64,000 bases of DNA, from contig JBITNC010000001.1 of assembly GCA_050084985.1 (NCBI GenBank), forward strand, positions 173,042,001 through 173,106,000. The letters are read 5' to 3'. Under the pieces are notes generated by a model. That model was not told where the DNA came from. It was given only the letters and a program-made list of their open reading frames with translations, and did not search any database. Of this stretch, positions 37,591-51,249 are shown piece by piece. The position numbers and the translations under genes are program-made. Origin of the DNA: Nageia nagi (Eukaryota; Pinophyta). The number at the start of each line of letters is the position of its first letter. Position 1 is the first letter of the stretch.

Positions 37591-38614
37591 AATGTAATAT
37601 TGAGATAGAGCATAGAGAGAAAAACAAAGATAGAGTAAGAGAGAGTTCTCCTCCAAAGAGATACAAGCGAAGATGAGAACTTTTACATCATTAAGAAATA
37701 AGCAAGATCTTAGTTTGAGACTTGTTACGCTACCATTTAACAAAATGGTTTACAATACAATCATTAACTATAATTGGTTTTATTGTAAGTGTAGTTGATC
37801 AATATTGAATTGACATACGAGCCTCCATGAGTGTGCCCACATGAAGTAACCTGTACCCTCAAGATGAAACCTATAAGCTACAAGCAACTTATAAACAAGA
37901 TCAATTAAATGCATTATATAACGTTCATATCAATAATAAGATAAATGTATTAAGTAATGCCATCTATAAACTAATCAATGATGCACTATAAGTCATCACA
38001 AAGATGTCAAGCCAATACTTATAGTTATCTACTGTATATAGAAACATGTGTTGATCAAAAATAAAAAAGTATATGTGCATATATAAGTTACTCGCATATG
38101 GATAACCAAAGAGTGCTAACAAACACATATTGATCCTTCACATAGTGATAACAAAATAAAATGTACCATGAGTTTCTCACACAAAGTGAACTAACCACAA
38201 AGTTGTACAATTAGATCAAAATTATACAGTAATCAAAATTATACAGTAAAAAAGGCCTCTTCAGGATGAAGTTATTATTACAAACATGAATTCAACCTTC
38301 ACTCCCCCTTGAGGATAACTTCACTACTATAAGAAACTTTCAAAATGTGCATAACAAATTTCTAAGGCGGCTAATGAATAAATCAGGAGAAACAAAGTCA
38401 GATGAATAGATCTATAGTTATTGCATCAAGAACTTTCTTCCTGATATAATATGCTTGGATTTGAGATAAACTATAAGTCATCATTAAGATGCCAAGCCCA
38501 CACTTATAGTTACCAAACAAAGAAATGTATAAATAAAGTATACAAACAAAATAAAAGTTCAACAACTTTATTAAGAAGGAAGAAATTATGATGGATTCAA
38601 TAAGAATTCAACAT

Positions 38615-41290
38615 TTACTCCCTTTTTGAGGATAACTTCACCAACCTAATAGACTCCTTAAGCTTATAGAATTGAGCTTCAAAAAGGAGTTTGGTGAACA
38701 AATCAATAGATTTTAGGATTGATGGATAATACTGAAAGTGAAGAAGACCATTTAGAACATTATCTCTGATAAAGTGGGTTTGGATTTCTACATGCTTTGT
38801 TCTCTGATGGAAAATAGGATTCTTTACCAAAGTAAGCTAATTGATTAACTGAAGATATTTAATATGAATGAACTTATTCATACCCTATTTCTTTCAGAAT
38901 ATATCTCAACCAAATGACTTTCTGCTCTACAACTAACATTGCATGATATTCAACCTCAGTAGTGGAGAGAGTAATAGTAGGTTGCTTTTTGGATGCCCAA
39001 GAGATAGCACCTAAACCAATGCTAAATACATAAGTAAAGGTTGATTTTCTATCATCTCTATCTTCCCCATAGTTAAAATATGAGAATCCTATGAGAACAA
39101 ATGAGGGTAATTTATCATACTTGAAAGCAAGATCCTTAGTGCCCACTACATACCTCAAAAATTGATTAATAGCATTAAAATGCTCAACATATGAATTTTG
39201 CATTAAGCGAGCCATCAAATTCATGACAAAGGCAATATCCGATCTGGAGATAATCAAATAAAAGAGACTACTAATTAGTTATCTGTAAGCTATAGCATCT
39301 ACCAACTGAGAGTTGGAACTAAGAGATAAAGTGATTATAGGAGAGACTGGAATTGCAACATGATTGCACTATTCCATTCCAAATTTTTGTAATATATATG
39401 AGATATACTTAGATTAATTGAGGTAAGTACAATCCTTGTATTGGTACACTTGCATACCAAGGTAGTAGTGTAATAGACCAAGATCAATCATATCAAAATT
39501 TGCCTTAAGTTTGGATATGCAATCTTGTATGAGGACTGTATTATTCCTTGTAATCAATAAATCATCCACATAGAGAAGCATCAAGATTAAGTCTTGTACT
39601 TCATTGAGCATATAAAGATCTAAATCAGAAAAGCATTTAGAAAACCTAATATCCTCAAAGTATGCTGAAATTTTTTTGTACTAGGCCCTTAGTGCTTGCT
39701 TAAGTCCATATAAAGATTTCTCTAACTTGCACATAAAATATTTTTTACTTTCAGCAATAAACCCTTCTGGTTGATTCATGTAGATTTCCACATCTAAGTC
39801 ACCATTGAGAAAAACACTCTTGACATTAAGTTGAAAAACTTTTCATCCCCAAGCTACTTAAAAAATAAAGATTACTCTATAAATAGGCATCTTTGCCATT
39901 AGAGCAAAGGTTTTCTCATAATCAACTTCATATTTTTGAGTGAAACCTTTAGCTACTAACCTTGCTTTGAATTTCTCAATATCTTCAATTGAATTATATT
40001 TAACCTTATAAATCCATTTATTTTAAATCATATTGTATACATTAGGATAAGAAATCAAATTCTAAGTTTGATTTTTCATTAGAGCCTCATACTCACATTA
40101 ATTACATTCGTCCAACACTCATGCTTTGAAGCTTCTTTGTAGGATGAGGGCTCATTCTTACAATTAATTTTATAAAATAAGGATTTATTAATGGTCACAC
40201 TCATTGTTATCCTTTGTGTTGGAGAGTTTAGTTCCTTATATGACAAATAGATAATGATATCTAACTAGTTAGGAGTAAAAAAAAGATCATCACCCTCATC
40301 AAGGTTTTCATAGGATGCAGACTTTTCAGGTAGTTCATTGAACTTTACATCTTTTGATATAAAAACTACATAAGAAGAAGATTGAAATAGCCTGTAGCCT
40401 CTATGTTGATTGTCATAGCCTACAAAGATACATTTTTTTGGATCTCTTACCAAACTTCTTCCTTTTTTCAAGAACAACAAATACACTTTTCAGATCTCTT
40501 ATCAAAATTCTTCTTTTTTCAAGAACAACAAAGGCATAAGCACCACAACTAAATACCCTAAAGTGAGAGATGTTAAGTTTATTTTCTATCCATGCCTCAT
40601 ACAGAGTTTTACCTCCATTTGCTTTGTAGAACACCTATTCAAAACATAGATTGTAGTATTTACAACTTCAACCCATAAGAATCTAGGAAGATTTCCCAAC
40701 ATACATCTTACCATTTTTTGAATGGTTCTATTATTCCTTTCAACAACACCATTATAGTAAGGAGTGTAAGGGATAGTAAATTACCTCTTGATTCTATACT
40801 TGGTACAAAAATTATTAAATTCATTACTATTATACTCACTCCATTATTAGATCTTAACATCTTGATTTTGAATTTTAACTGATTTTTTAACAAAGATTTG
40901 AAATCCTTGAATCTATCAAAAGTTTTATTCTTATGCTCTATAAGATAACCAAATATCATCAATAAAAGTCAAGATATAAGATGTTCCTCCAAGTGAATTA
41001 GTTGAAAATGGATCCATCAAATCTATATGCACAAGTTGAAGAGGTTGAGTTGCTCTAGTTGCCTTATCTTTTGAAAACTTTTATCAATTTATTTTACTTA
41101 AAATGCACTTCTCATAAAGACCAATTGTAGGTGATATTGTAGAAAAACCTTCCACAAGTTCATGATCTTTCATGATTTGAATATTCTTATGTCTTAAGTG
41201 GCCTAATCGATGGTGCCAAATATTGCCTCTAGAATAAATATTAGTTGCAAGGCATATCTTTATTGGAGATTGTTCCATAATGTAAAGATC
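38615..41290 (-). pseudogene. Copia 1 pol remnant (integrase, RT, RNase H)
   Basis: Begins with the pre-integrase zinc-binding segment WHHRLGHLRHKNIQIM (about 41230). Integrase blocks follow (GVVERNNRTIQKMV near 40740, NLTSHFRVFSCGAYAFV near 40570). Then RT with the catalytic box LLYVDDLLI (about 39565) and LGLLHYYLGMQVYQ, and RNase H with ISWASKKQPTITLSTTEVEY (about 39000) and HQRTKHVEIQTHFIRD, ending near 38615. Many stops separate the blocks. The RT active-site residues are intact, but no full-length enzyme is encoded. Confidence 0.85.
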
Positions 41291-41689
41291 ATCTTACATT
41301 GAACCTTTCACCAAAGTGGTAAGGCCCTTTTTTATGCACCAAAAGTGTGAGTTAAACCCAAAGGAGTAACCTTTACTTGTAATTTGAATTACAAAAAAGA
41401 GATTCTTAATGAGCTTAAACACATAAAGCATATTCTTAAGAATATTCTCTTGTATCAACACACTTCAAATACTTTGAATTTCAAGGATTGAACTATTACC
41501 TATCACAACTACATCTTTTCTATACTTATGAAAGTTTTTGAACGTATCATTTTCAAAACACATGTGATTAATGCATCTAGAATCAATAATTCAATCATTT
41601 TTCAAAGTACGATACTTAAAGTAAAAGGCAACAACATAAGCAAAATTTTTATTCTTCTTATTATTAGATTTGTTTGGTTTTCTAGATTT

Positions 41690-42527
41690 TTTTTCGCTTT
41701 GATCTTTCTTTTTCTAGAAGCAATCAGCTTTCTTATGACTACAGAGGTTATAAAAATTATAATTTTTATCAAATTTGGCTTTGATTTCTTTAGAATTACC
41801 ATTATCAAAATTCTTCTTATTCTCACCATTCTTGAAGTTCTTCTTAGGAGCATAAGAACTCTTATTTTGGTTTTGGTTCTTATTTTTTGAAGTGAAGCTC
41901 CATTGGACCAAGTGCCATAGATGGTTCTTTAAGAGTGGTGATCAATACTTCATTGTTAAGTATTTTTTCATGATTCAAGAGAAGCCTTAATAGATTTTTC
42001 AAGGAGAACATTTCTTTTTCATTATCAAGCTTAGTTTCAATAATAGTCACAAATTGATTAAATTTAACAGAAAGGATTTAGAGGATGATGAAAGTTAGAA
42101 ACTCATCGTTGATCTAATTGCAACCACATCTCACAAGCTGAGTTCTAAGGTTAACAACCTTATTTAAATATATAGCCACATTTTCATTTTTCTCTTGACA
42201 TGATTAAAGAAAATTTTAAAGAATGGTGAACCTCCTAAAAAATTTAGTACCAAGGTAGATACTCTTTAGTTTATCTTAAGCTTTCTTTACAGTATTTGAA
42301 GAAAATATCATGAGGATGATCTCATCTAAAATTGCACGAAAGATTATAGTTGTCAAATAATTATTAGTATTATAAGCTTCAAGTTCCTTCTCCCCAAATG
42401 GAGTAACTTGGTTTTTATTAACAATCGTCCAAAATTTTCATACTTGAAGTTCTACCTTCATCCTTAGTTCCTAAATACCATAGTTGGAACCATTCAAGAT
42501 ATGCTTGGATGCAAAAGAGTCTCCCAT
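41690..42527 (-). pseudogene. Copia 1 gag remnant
   Basis: Likely start ATG at 42527 (MGDSFASKHILNGSNYGI). It continues with the copia Gag pattern (FGEKELEAYNTNN, AWDKL-type motif with Trp lost, ILQSLSVKFNQFVT) and an MALGPMELHFKK region. It ends in a zinc-knuckle relic, NLCSHKKADCF, whose first Cys is missing. Several stops. Confidence 0.75.
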
Positions 42528-43936
42528 TACTACAAAATAATATGGAGATAAATAATATAAGCATATATGTTGCATTTAACAATAAATACATATTTAAAAA
42601 CTAACCAACAAATCAAATGCTTAAATTGTTAACAAGAATAATAATCATCCAACTAATATCTTCGTCACTAAGTATAACTGAAGAGAGAAAAAAGTTGAGG
42701 TTAATTTTTTTGTCTAAAATTAGACCTTCATCTAGATGCCCGCAAGGAGCCCAGGTCTTACCAATCCTCAACTAGTTCCTCTTGGGTAGCGATATACTCT
42801 CACAAAGAGAAGTACGAGCTATTTTCTAAGATTGTGACATATGTTGGATTGACCAAATTAATTATTTTGATTAAATTTTCAATTTTTTTTCTAAGTTATC
42901 AGGATAATCCCTGAATGGATGGGCGAACATGTGGTATCACTACACACATGACTATCTACCTATATGGAGTTAAGTCCAGATCAACAAAGAACTTAAAAAA
43001 AATTAAGTACAGAATTTTCACCACTTAGATTATCAAATTAAAAAGGTTTAAGTCCGCCTTATCCTCACCTCATGGCTCTCTAAACAAATCATGTTGCCAA
43101 AAAAAAATGTGTGGATGTGTTCATTTTAGGAGAAAATAATTTTCAATGCTTGTGTATTTTGCATATAAAATAAAAGTGCAAAACAAATAGTGTTTTAAGA
43201 AATGAAACTACATATCATAACATCCATAAGTATGAACCAAAGAGTCCAATGGATTTTGTTACAATCTTTAATGGATATCTTCACAACAGTTCATTAATTT
43301 TTAAGTAACAAATGAACTTAAGAGTCAAATGGATTTTTTCACAACCCGTAATAGATCTTTTCACAAAGGTTCATTATTAAAGATGAGGAATTCCCCCCTT
43401 GTTACTTAAAAAATGGATTTAAAATAATTCTTTATTAGTAATTTAACATCAAAAATAAGGTAAAATTGTTTAAGAAAGCTTTATCCATTCACATGCATTA
43501 GGACAAAATATTAAATCATGCATTTAAAAAAAAATTATCCACTTAACACAAACATGCATTTAGAATAGAAAAAATTAAAGCGTGTATTTAAACATTTGTC
43601 CTACCACATATCAAGCATGCATTAAGATAAAATATCATTAATCCATACATTTAACATTAACCTATGCATAATTAATTAACCTTAATCTATGCATAAAATT
43701 AACATTAACCTATGTAATTTATCTTAAAGGCATGCTAAAAAAAATTCCTTAAAATAACTTGCACTTAAAGTAAAAATAGCAAATAAAGATATATTAATAT
43801 TTTTTAAAAAATTATAATTAACCTAAAAGAAATTCATACTTTTAGTTAAGAATAATCCCTCTAATTTTTTTTTTTTTTGGCAAATATATAAATTCCACAA
43901 AAAATATAAAAATATATATATTAAAAATAAAAACTA

Positions 43937-43996
<60 letters not shown>

Positions 43997-44909
43997 CTTA
44001 AAAAAAACTTTAATTTAAAAAAAAAAATCTTTTAAAAAAACTGTGTTAAGAGGGAGCACGCCCCCACATGAGAAGCTACGTGCCCCCACATGGGAGGCTA
44101 CGCATCCACATTTTTCAATTTTTTTTAAATAAAAAAAAACATATAAAAACTGTTTCCAAAAAAGATATAAAAACTGTTTGTTGTTTTTTTATATAATAAA
44201 AAAAAGATTTTTAAAACTAAAAAAATTTATTTTTTTATAATTAAAAATGGATTTTTAAAACTAAAAAGATTGTTTTTTATAAGAAAAATAGATTTCTAAA
44301 ATAAGAAAATAAATTTAATAAATTTAAAAAAAAATAGATTTTTATTAAAATTGTAAAAAAATATAGTTTGTTCAAATTGTAAAAATACAGTTGTACAAAA
44401 ACTATAAAAATATAGTATATATTTTTTAAAAAATGTATACATGTGTTTTTATTTTTACATACATATTAGTATGTAAAAAGTTTGCAATAATAACATTTTA
44501 GTTAAAAAAATTGCAAAATTTTTACTCAATTCCTTACTAAGTAAAACTTGCAAATTTAAGCTAAAAAACTTATTATTGCTAACTTTAAGCAAATTTACTC
44601 AAAATTTGCCTATTATTGCTACACATTAGATAATTTTACTTAAAAAATTGCAACTCAACAAACTAAAATAATGCATAACAATAATATTATATTAAACTAA
44701 AATGTTAGTATAACCACTATCTACTTTGAATAAATTTTGTTAAATAAAACTTTATAACCAAAGAACCAAAAGGGTTAGTAATAAAACAAAATTTGTTAAT
44801 GGACAAGGTAGGAGGGAAATTATACCTTCAAACCTTTTTACCTCAACAAATTAGATAAAGAAAGAAGAGGAATGACCTTCAAACATGTTGAAGAGGAGCC
44901 TTCAACTAT
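42528..44909. other. Copia 1 5' leader, AT-rich, with repeats
   Basis: A 2.4-kb non-coding leader between the primer site and gag. It contains two ~85-bp near-duplicates (CAATGGATTTTGTTACAA... near 43250 and 43330), oligo-A/T tracts, and a small GC-rich duplication (GCCCCCACATG twice, 44060-44091). A similar leader is present in copia 2. Confidence 0.6.
43942..43992. repeat. (TA)n microsatellite
   Basis: About 25 uninterrupted TA dinucleotides inside the leader of copia 1. Confidence 0.95.
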
Positions 44910-44921
44910 GCTCTAATACCA
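44910..44921 (-). promoter_or_regulatory. Primer-binding site of copia 1
   Basis: TGGTATTAGAGC on the minus strand, two bases after the 5' LTR. It is one base from the usual plant tRNA-Met primer site TGGTATCAGAGC. Confidence 0.85.
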
Positions 44922-44923
44922 CT

Positions 44924-45386
44924 TGAAGAAATTAACCTTTTTTGAATTAACTTCTAATCTCCTAAAATCTCAAGAAGGCACTTTCAACATCAACACAATA
45001 ACTAAAGCCTATCACATAAATAATACAATATATAAAGTGGTTCCTCCTTCCTTGGGAGTACGTCCACTAACTAAGATCTTCTATTCTCAAATACCTCTTT
45101 TATAAATTCTCTTTTCTCTCTCACAATTTAACCTATAACAAAGCTTGTATTAAAATTGTGTAAGTAGAGAAGGGGATGGTTTTTCTCTTTTTACAAGAAG
45201 AAATATACTGTATAATTAATCTCTTTTCTATTTTTAAACCAATACTTATTTTTAAACTAATACTTATTTTTAATCACTCTTATTTTTATTCCCTTAATAC
45301 TTTAAACTATCTAATAATACTTTAAGTATTAAGTGAATTTACATTAAGAAAAAATAACATATAATATTACATTACAATTTCTAACA
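44924..45386 (-). repeat. 5' LTR of copia 1
   Basis: 463 bp. On the minus strand it starts TGTTAGAAATTGTAATG and ends TTAATTTCTTCA. Partner of 37138-37581; followed by the TTTTT target copy at 45387. Confidence 0.9.
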
Positions 45387-45391
45387 TTTTT

Positions 45392-46176
45392 ACCAAATAA
45401 CTTTAGAGTTGAGCAAAAAAACCATGAAAGGCAAAAGAAATGCTAAGAAATGTAAAATTCCCACCAAGTCGAATCCATTGCCATTGGTACTAGGATAGGC
45501 AATTAGTAATAGGGCTAAAAGATTATTTGAAATAAGAAGTTTTTCTTTATTGAACTAGAGGTAGAATAGAAGGTCTCCAGATACTTAAGAAAAAAAAAGA
45601 TAAATAATTCATCTTCATGAATGGTAGACAAAATGGTCATTGATCAATTGATAATAGGAATGTTGAAGAGGAATACTCGTATGGAACCTCAAGAAACCTT
45701 TTGTACCAAAAGATCACCAAAAGCTTCTATAGAAAGAATAAAAAAAGAGAGAGCTAGAGGAAACCTATGTCTTACTTGAAGAGGCCCATAACTTTTAATT
45801 GATAATTGTTCAATTAAAAAATAATTGAGGCATCTTGAAAGAGTATATTCGTAAAATAAATACATTTGGGATCAAACCCTAGTACTTGAAGTATGGTAGG
45901 TATAATATACCATTCAATTATATCATATATATTTTTTAAATCAATTTTGATAAAGAACATATCTTGCTAAGAAGTTTTGATCCATTTTATACCTTCCCGT
46001 ACTACAATAATATTATCCAGAATGTAACAACCTTAAGCAAACCCAATTTGTTGGGGTTGAGTAATATGGGGGAGCATAGGTCAAAGCTTTAGGGAAAGGA
46101 CCTTGGTAATGATCTTATAACTAATATTGAGAAGAGTAATTGGCCTTCAATTAATGATAAGTTTAGGATCTCCCAT
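45392..46176 (-). mobile_element. LINE B, middle segment (reverse transcriptase core)
   Basis: On the minus strand it opens with MGDPKLIIN*RPITLLNISY, then FIKIDLKNIYDIIEW, the fingers/palm blocks of plant LINE RT. The stretch that should hold the catalytic DD (about 45640) has lost it. The segment lies between the two copia insertions and continues the frames of the flanking LINE segments. Confidence 0.8.
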
Positions 46177-46729
46177 AGAGAGAAATTAATCCTAAATGAT
46201 TATATTCCTCTACAACTAAGATTTCATGAAAGCTTACTAAACATCAGTATAATAACATAACACAATAACCAATCTCACAAAGTTAACACCAATGTAAAGT
46301 GGTTTCTCCAACCATGGGAGTACATCCACTAATCTAATATCTTTATTCTCAAGATGCACTCTCTTACAAAAACTATTTCTACTTTTAAAAATCTTAAAGC
46401 ATAACAGTACTACAAACTTGAGTGAGTAATCTCAAAGACAGAGCCCTCTATTTATAGACCAAAATCCTCCCTTGGATAACTATTTAAACCATTGTACAAA
46501 GTCATGACATGCAACACCCTTTTACCCAAGGGGTATGTCCATGAGATGGAGTGTAGGACAAATTACATTATTTTATTCACAAATACTTAAAAGGTATATA
46601 TGGATACTTTTAAGTATTAATGAATTTACATTACCTTATTCACTAAATAATTAAGGTATCTAGGATACCTTTAAGTATTAAGTGATTTACATTAATAGAC
46701 TTTACAAAAATACATTATACATTCCAACA
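46177..46729 (-). repeat. 3' LTR of copia 2
   Basis: 553 bp. On the minus strand it starts TGTTGGAATGTATAATG. The terminal dinucleotide at the other end is mutated (CT rather than CA). A TATA-type CTATAAATAGAGGGC box lies near 46450. A polypurine tract (AAGGGGAG) precedes it at 46730-46737. Confidence 0.88.
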
Positions 46730-47519
46730 CTCCCCTTAATTCATTATTAGGATAAAGTGGAGAGAAGAAAAAGAGAGTATGAGAGAGTTCTCCTCTATAG
46801 AGATACAATCGAAGATGAGAATATTTACATCTTTAAGAAATAAACATGATATTAAATTAAGGTTCATTACAATACCATTTGACGAAATGGTTTACAATAC
46901 AATCATTGACCATAATTGGTTTCATTGTATAAAATAATTATTCAACAAGTTGACATGATGAGCTTTCATGAGCCTACCCACTTGAAGTAAGTAACCTGCA
47001 TTTCAAGAAGAAATCTGCAAGCTACAAACAACTTATAAACAATACTACTCAGATGCATCATATAAACATTCATATCAACATAAGATAAATGAATCAAGTA
47101 GCACCATCAATAAAATGATCAATGATGCACTATAAGTAATCACAAAGATGCTAAGCCAATACTCATAGTCATCAGCTATATAAAAAGTATGTGTTGATCA
47201 ACATCAAAAAATAGAGCATAAGCATATACAAGTTCCTCACATATGGATAACCAAACAATATCAAAATGCACATACTGATTCCTTACATATTGATAATCGA
47301 AGCAATGCTAGCAGAAGCTAAAATGTACCATTAGTTCCTCATATTGAGTGAACTAACCATAAAGGTGTACATCATATGCTCAAAAATGTACAACTAATTC
47401 CTCACACGAAGTGAACTAACCATAAAAGTGTACATCATATGCTCAAAAAATGTATAACTAGTTCCTCACATGGATTGAACTAACTATGAAGGTATACATA
47501 AAGATCAACACTATATAGC

Positions 47520-50214
47520 AAAAATTAGACTGATGAACAAATCAATGGATTTTAGGACTAATGGATAATACTACAATTGTAGGACACCATCTATAACCTT
47601 CTCTTTGATAAAATGGGCTTAGATTTCTACATGCTTTATTCTCTAATGGAAAATAAGGTTCTTTTCTAAAGCAATAACCAACTAATTATTTGAAGAACTT
47701 TGAGATGGGAGAACCTGCTCATACCTAATTTTTTTCATAATATGTCTCAACTAAATAGCTTCCTGGGCTATGATTAATATTGCTCAATATTATACCTCTA
47801 TAGTGGAGAGAGCAGTAGTAGGTTGCTTCTTGGAAGCCCAAGAGATAGCATCTGAACCAATGCTAAATATATAACTAGAGGTTGATTTTCTTTCATTTCT
47901 ATCTCCCTTATAGTCAGAATCTAAAAATTTTGAGAGAAGAAATAAGGGCAACTTGAAATACTGAAGAGCAAAATCCTTAGTTCTCACAACATACCTCAAT
48001 ATTTGTTTAATAGCATTGAGATGCTCAATATACAATCTTTGCATAAATTGTGCCATTTGATTTATTGCAAAAAAAATATCTAACCTGAAAATATTCAAAT
48101 AAAAAAGACTACCAATTAATTGCTTATAAGTCGTAGTATCAACCAACTAAGAGTTGGAGCTAAGAGATAAAGTCATTCTAGGAGAGATTGCTATTATTGT
48201 AAGTTTGTACTTCTCCATTTCAGATTTTGGTAATATATTTGAGATATACTTGGATTGAGTAAGGTAAGTACAATATTTGTATTGGTACATTTGCATACCA
48301 AGGTAGCAGTGCAAAAGACCTAGGTCGATCATTTTAAAAGTTACCTTGAGTTTGAATATGCACTTTTGGATGATTTCAACATTATTATCTATTATCAAAA
48401 GATAATCCACATATAGAAGAATCAAGATCAAGTCTTTTCTTTAATTGAGCACATATAAATCAATATTGAAGAAGCACTTAGAAAATCTAATATCTTCAAA
48501 ATATTCTAAAATCTTTTTGTACCAAGCTCGACGTGCTTGCTTAAGTCCATAAAAGGATTTATTTAACTTACACATAAATGACTCTTTACCTTTCATAATA
48601 AACCCTTATGGTTGGTTCATGTAGATCTCCACATCCAAGTCACCATTGAGAATAGCACTCTTAACATCAAGTTGAAAAACTTTCCATCTTCAAACTGCTA
48701 AAAGAGAAATGATTAACTTGACAGTAGGCATATTTACCATTGGAGCAAAGGTTTCTTTATAGTTAACTCCATATTTATGAGCAAAACCTTTAGTTACTAA
48801 CATTACCTTATATTTATCAATTTTTTTAACTAAATTATATTTGACATTATAAATCCATTTATTGCCAATCACATTCCTCTCATTGGGATAAGGAACCAAA
48901 TCCCAACTTTTATTTTTCATTAGACCTTCATACTCCACTTTCATTTCTTCCATCCAACACTCATGCTTCAAAGCATCTTTGAATGTTGAGGGCTTATTCT
49001 TGCTATCAATTTTGGTAAATAAGGATTTATTTAAGATCTTACTTCTTTTTATCCTTTGTGTTGGAGAGTTTTGCTCTTGAAGTGACTTATCCATATTGAT
49101 ATCCATCCAATTAGATGCAATAAAAGAGTCATCAAGATCATCTAGATCTTTACAAGAAGCAAATTCATCAGAAAGTTTATTGAATTTTACATCCCTTGAG
49201 ACTAACATTTCTCTAGAGGAAAGAGAGTAGATCTTGTAACCTCTATGTTAATTATCATAGCCCATCAATATGTATTTTTTCGGATCTTTTATCCATCTTT
49301 TTATTTTTTCGAGAACAACAAAGGCATAAGCATCATAATAAAAAATCTTAAAGTGAAAGATATTAGGTTTTCTTTCTTGACCATGTTGTATATTTAGTTT
49401 TGCCTTTAACTGCTTTCGTAAGACATCTATTTAGGATGTAGATCACATTGTTGATAACCTAATCCTATAAGAAGCTAGAAAGATTTTCTAATGTACACTT
49501 TATTATTTTTGAATGGTTATATTTTTTCTTTCAGCAACACTATTTTGTTGAAGGGTGTAAGGGATCGTAAACTACCTATCGATCCCTTAGTTGGCATAAT
49601 AGTTATTAAACTCGTTACTATTATACTCACCCCCATTATCAGATCTTAGCATTTTGATTTTAAAATTAGACTGATTTTTAATCAAAGCTTTGAAATCTTT
49701 GAACCTATCAAAGGTTTGATCCTTATGCTCTATAAAATAACCAAATATCATCTTGTTGAAGTCATCAATGAAGGTAAAAACATAAGACATTCCACCAAGC
49801 AACTTAGTTAGAAATGGGCTCATCAAATATGAATGCACAAGATGAAGAGGTTGTGTTTCTCTTGTTACCTTATCTTTCTCAAATTTTTACCTATTCATCT
49901 TACTTAGGACGAACTTATCATAAAAAACCAATTATGGATGATATCATAGGGAAACCTTTCATAAGTTCTTGATCTTTCATAACTTAAATACTCTTATGGT
50001 GAAGGTGGCCTAATCGATGGTGCCAAAGATTTCTCTTAGAATAAACATTCGTAGTAAGGTACATCTTTGTTAGAATTTGATCCATAATGTAGAGATCATC
50101 TTTCATTGATCCTTTCACCAAAGTGGTAAGTCCCTTCTTCATGCATATGGAGTGTGAGTTAAATTTGAAATTATATCCTTTCCTAGCAACTTGAATTACA
50201 GAAAGAAGGTTCAT
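47520..50214 (-). pseudogene. Copia 2 pol remnant (integrase, RT, RNase H)
   Basis: Pre-integrase segment NLWHHRLGHLHHKSI (about 50020). Integrase FTFIDDFNKMIFGYFIEHKD and KIKMLRSDNGGEYNSNEFNN (about 49790-49600). RT from about 49000 (MKNKSWDLVPYPNERNVIGN). The RT catalytic box reads LLYVDYLLI at about 48420, so one catalytic Asp is Tyr. RNase H has ISWASKKQPTTALSTIEV (about 47845). An open stretch of 172 codons (49208-48690) spans the integrase/RT junction. Stops elsewhere. Confidence 0.85.
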
Positions 50215-50315
50215 GATGGGTTTAGGCTCTTAGAGCATATTTTTAATAACCTTTCATTAAAATAATACACTCCCAATACCTTGTACTTTAGGGACTGAAT
50301 TATCACTTATTAAAA

Positions 50316-51190
50316 CTACATCTTTTTTGTATTTACGAAAATTTTCAAACTTAACCTTTTCAAAACACATGTGATTAATGCAACTTGAATCAATAATCCA
50401 ATCATTCGAAAAGGTGTGAGACTTGGAGTAAAAAGCACAAACATAAATATAATTCTTGTTCTTCTTCTTGCTATTAAAGTTGTTTGATTTTTCACATCCT
50501 TTACCACCTTGTTCTTTCTTTTTCTTGTAGCAATAAGATTCCCTATGACCATAGATGCCATGGAAATTACAATTACCATCAAACTTGGCTTTGGATTTGC
50601 TTGACTTTTCATGTCTATTCTATTGTTTATTTTTGCTTTTCTTGAAATCTTTTTTTAGAGCATGAGAATACTTCTTTTAGTTATTGAACTCTTTTTTGTA
50701 GTGAGTCCATTGGTTTTAGTGCCATAGAATGCTCCTTAGGAGAGGGAATCAACAACTTTTTGTTAAGTATTTTTTCATATTTCAAGAGAAGTATTAAAAG
50801 ATTTTCCAAAAAGAACACTTTTTCTTCATCATCGAGCCTTATCTCAATAACATTCATGGAGTGAATAAATTTAGTAGAGAGGCTTTGAAGGATGATGAAC
50901 ACCATAAACTCATTGTTGATCCAATTACAACCACGCTCCATAAGTTGGATCCCAATATCAATAATATTATTTAGGTATATAACCACACTTTTATTTTCTT
51001 CTTGACGTGATTACAATAATTTATAGAGAATAGTGAACCTTTTAGAGAATTTAGTATCAAGGTAGATTTTCTTCATCCCATCCCAAGCTTCAACCAATTC
51101 ATCTTGATCAACAGAGGATTTAGGGGCAATTAAGAAGTATAAATTTTTCAACATTTTGATCAACTAACTAAAAGGCTCTAGTCTTATTTG
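50316..51190 (-). pseudogene. Copia 2 gag remnant
   Basis: Copia-type Gag blocks DELVEAWDGMKKIYLDTKF (about 51100), IILQSLSTKFIHSMNVIE and EHSMALKPMDSLQKR. A zinc-knuckle relic (CNFHGIYGHRESYC, about 50560) has one Cys replaced by His. The N-terminal part seen in copia 1 is missing or unrecognisable. Confidence 0.7.
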
Positions 51191-51249
51191 TTCTAACCTC
51201 ATGGCTCCCCAAACAAGTCATGTTGCAAAATAAAATGTGTAGATGTGTT

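Larger units (their letters stand above)
37138..45386 (-). mobile_element. Ty1/copia element 1
   Basis: A complete but dead LTR retrotransposon of 8,249 bp. LTRs are 37138-37581 (3') and 44924-45386 (5'), with TTTTT target duplications at 37133-37137 and 45387-45391. The primer site is at 44910-44921 and the polypurine tract at 37582-37590. Along the minus strand the order is leader, gag, integrase, RT, RNase H, with integrase before RT as in copia. It is inserted in LINE B. Divergence between the LTRs and the many stops indicate an old insertion. Confidence 0.9.

Noticed and set aside
41528-41890. 120-codon plus-strand frame rich in Ile/Phe
   Set aside because: It is the complement of the Lys/Asn-rich copia 1 gag region on the minus strand.
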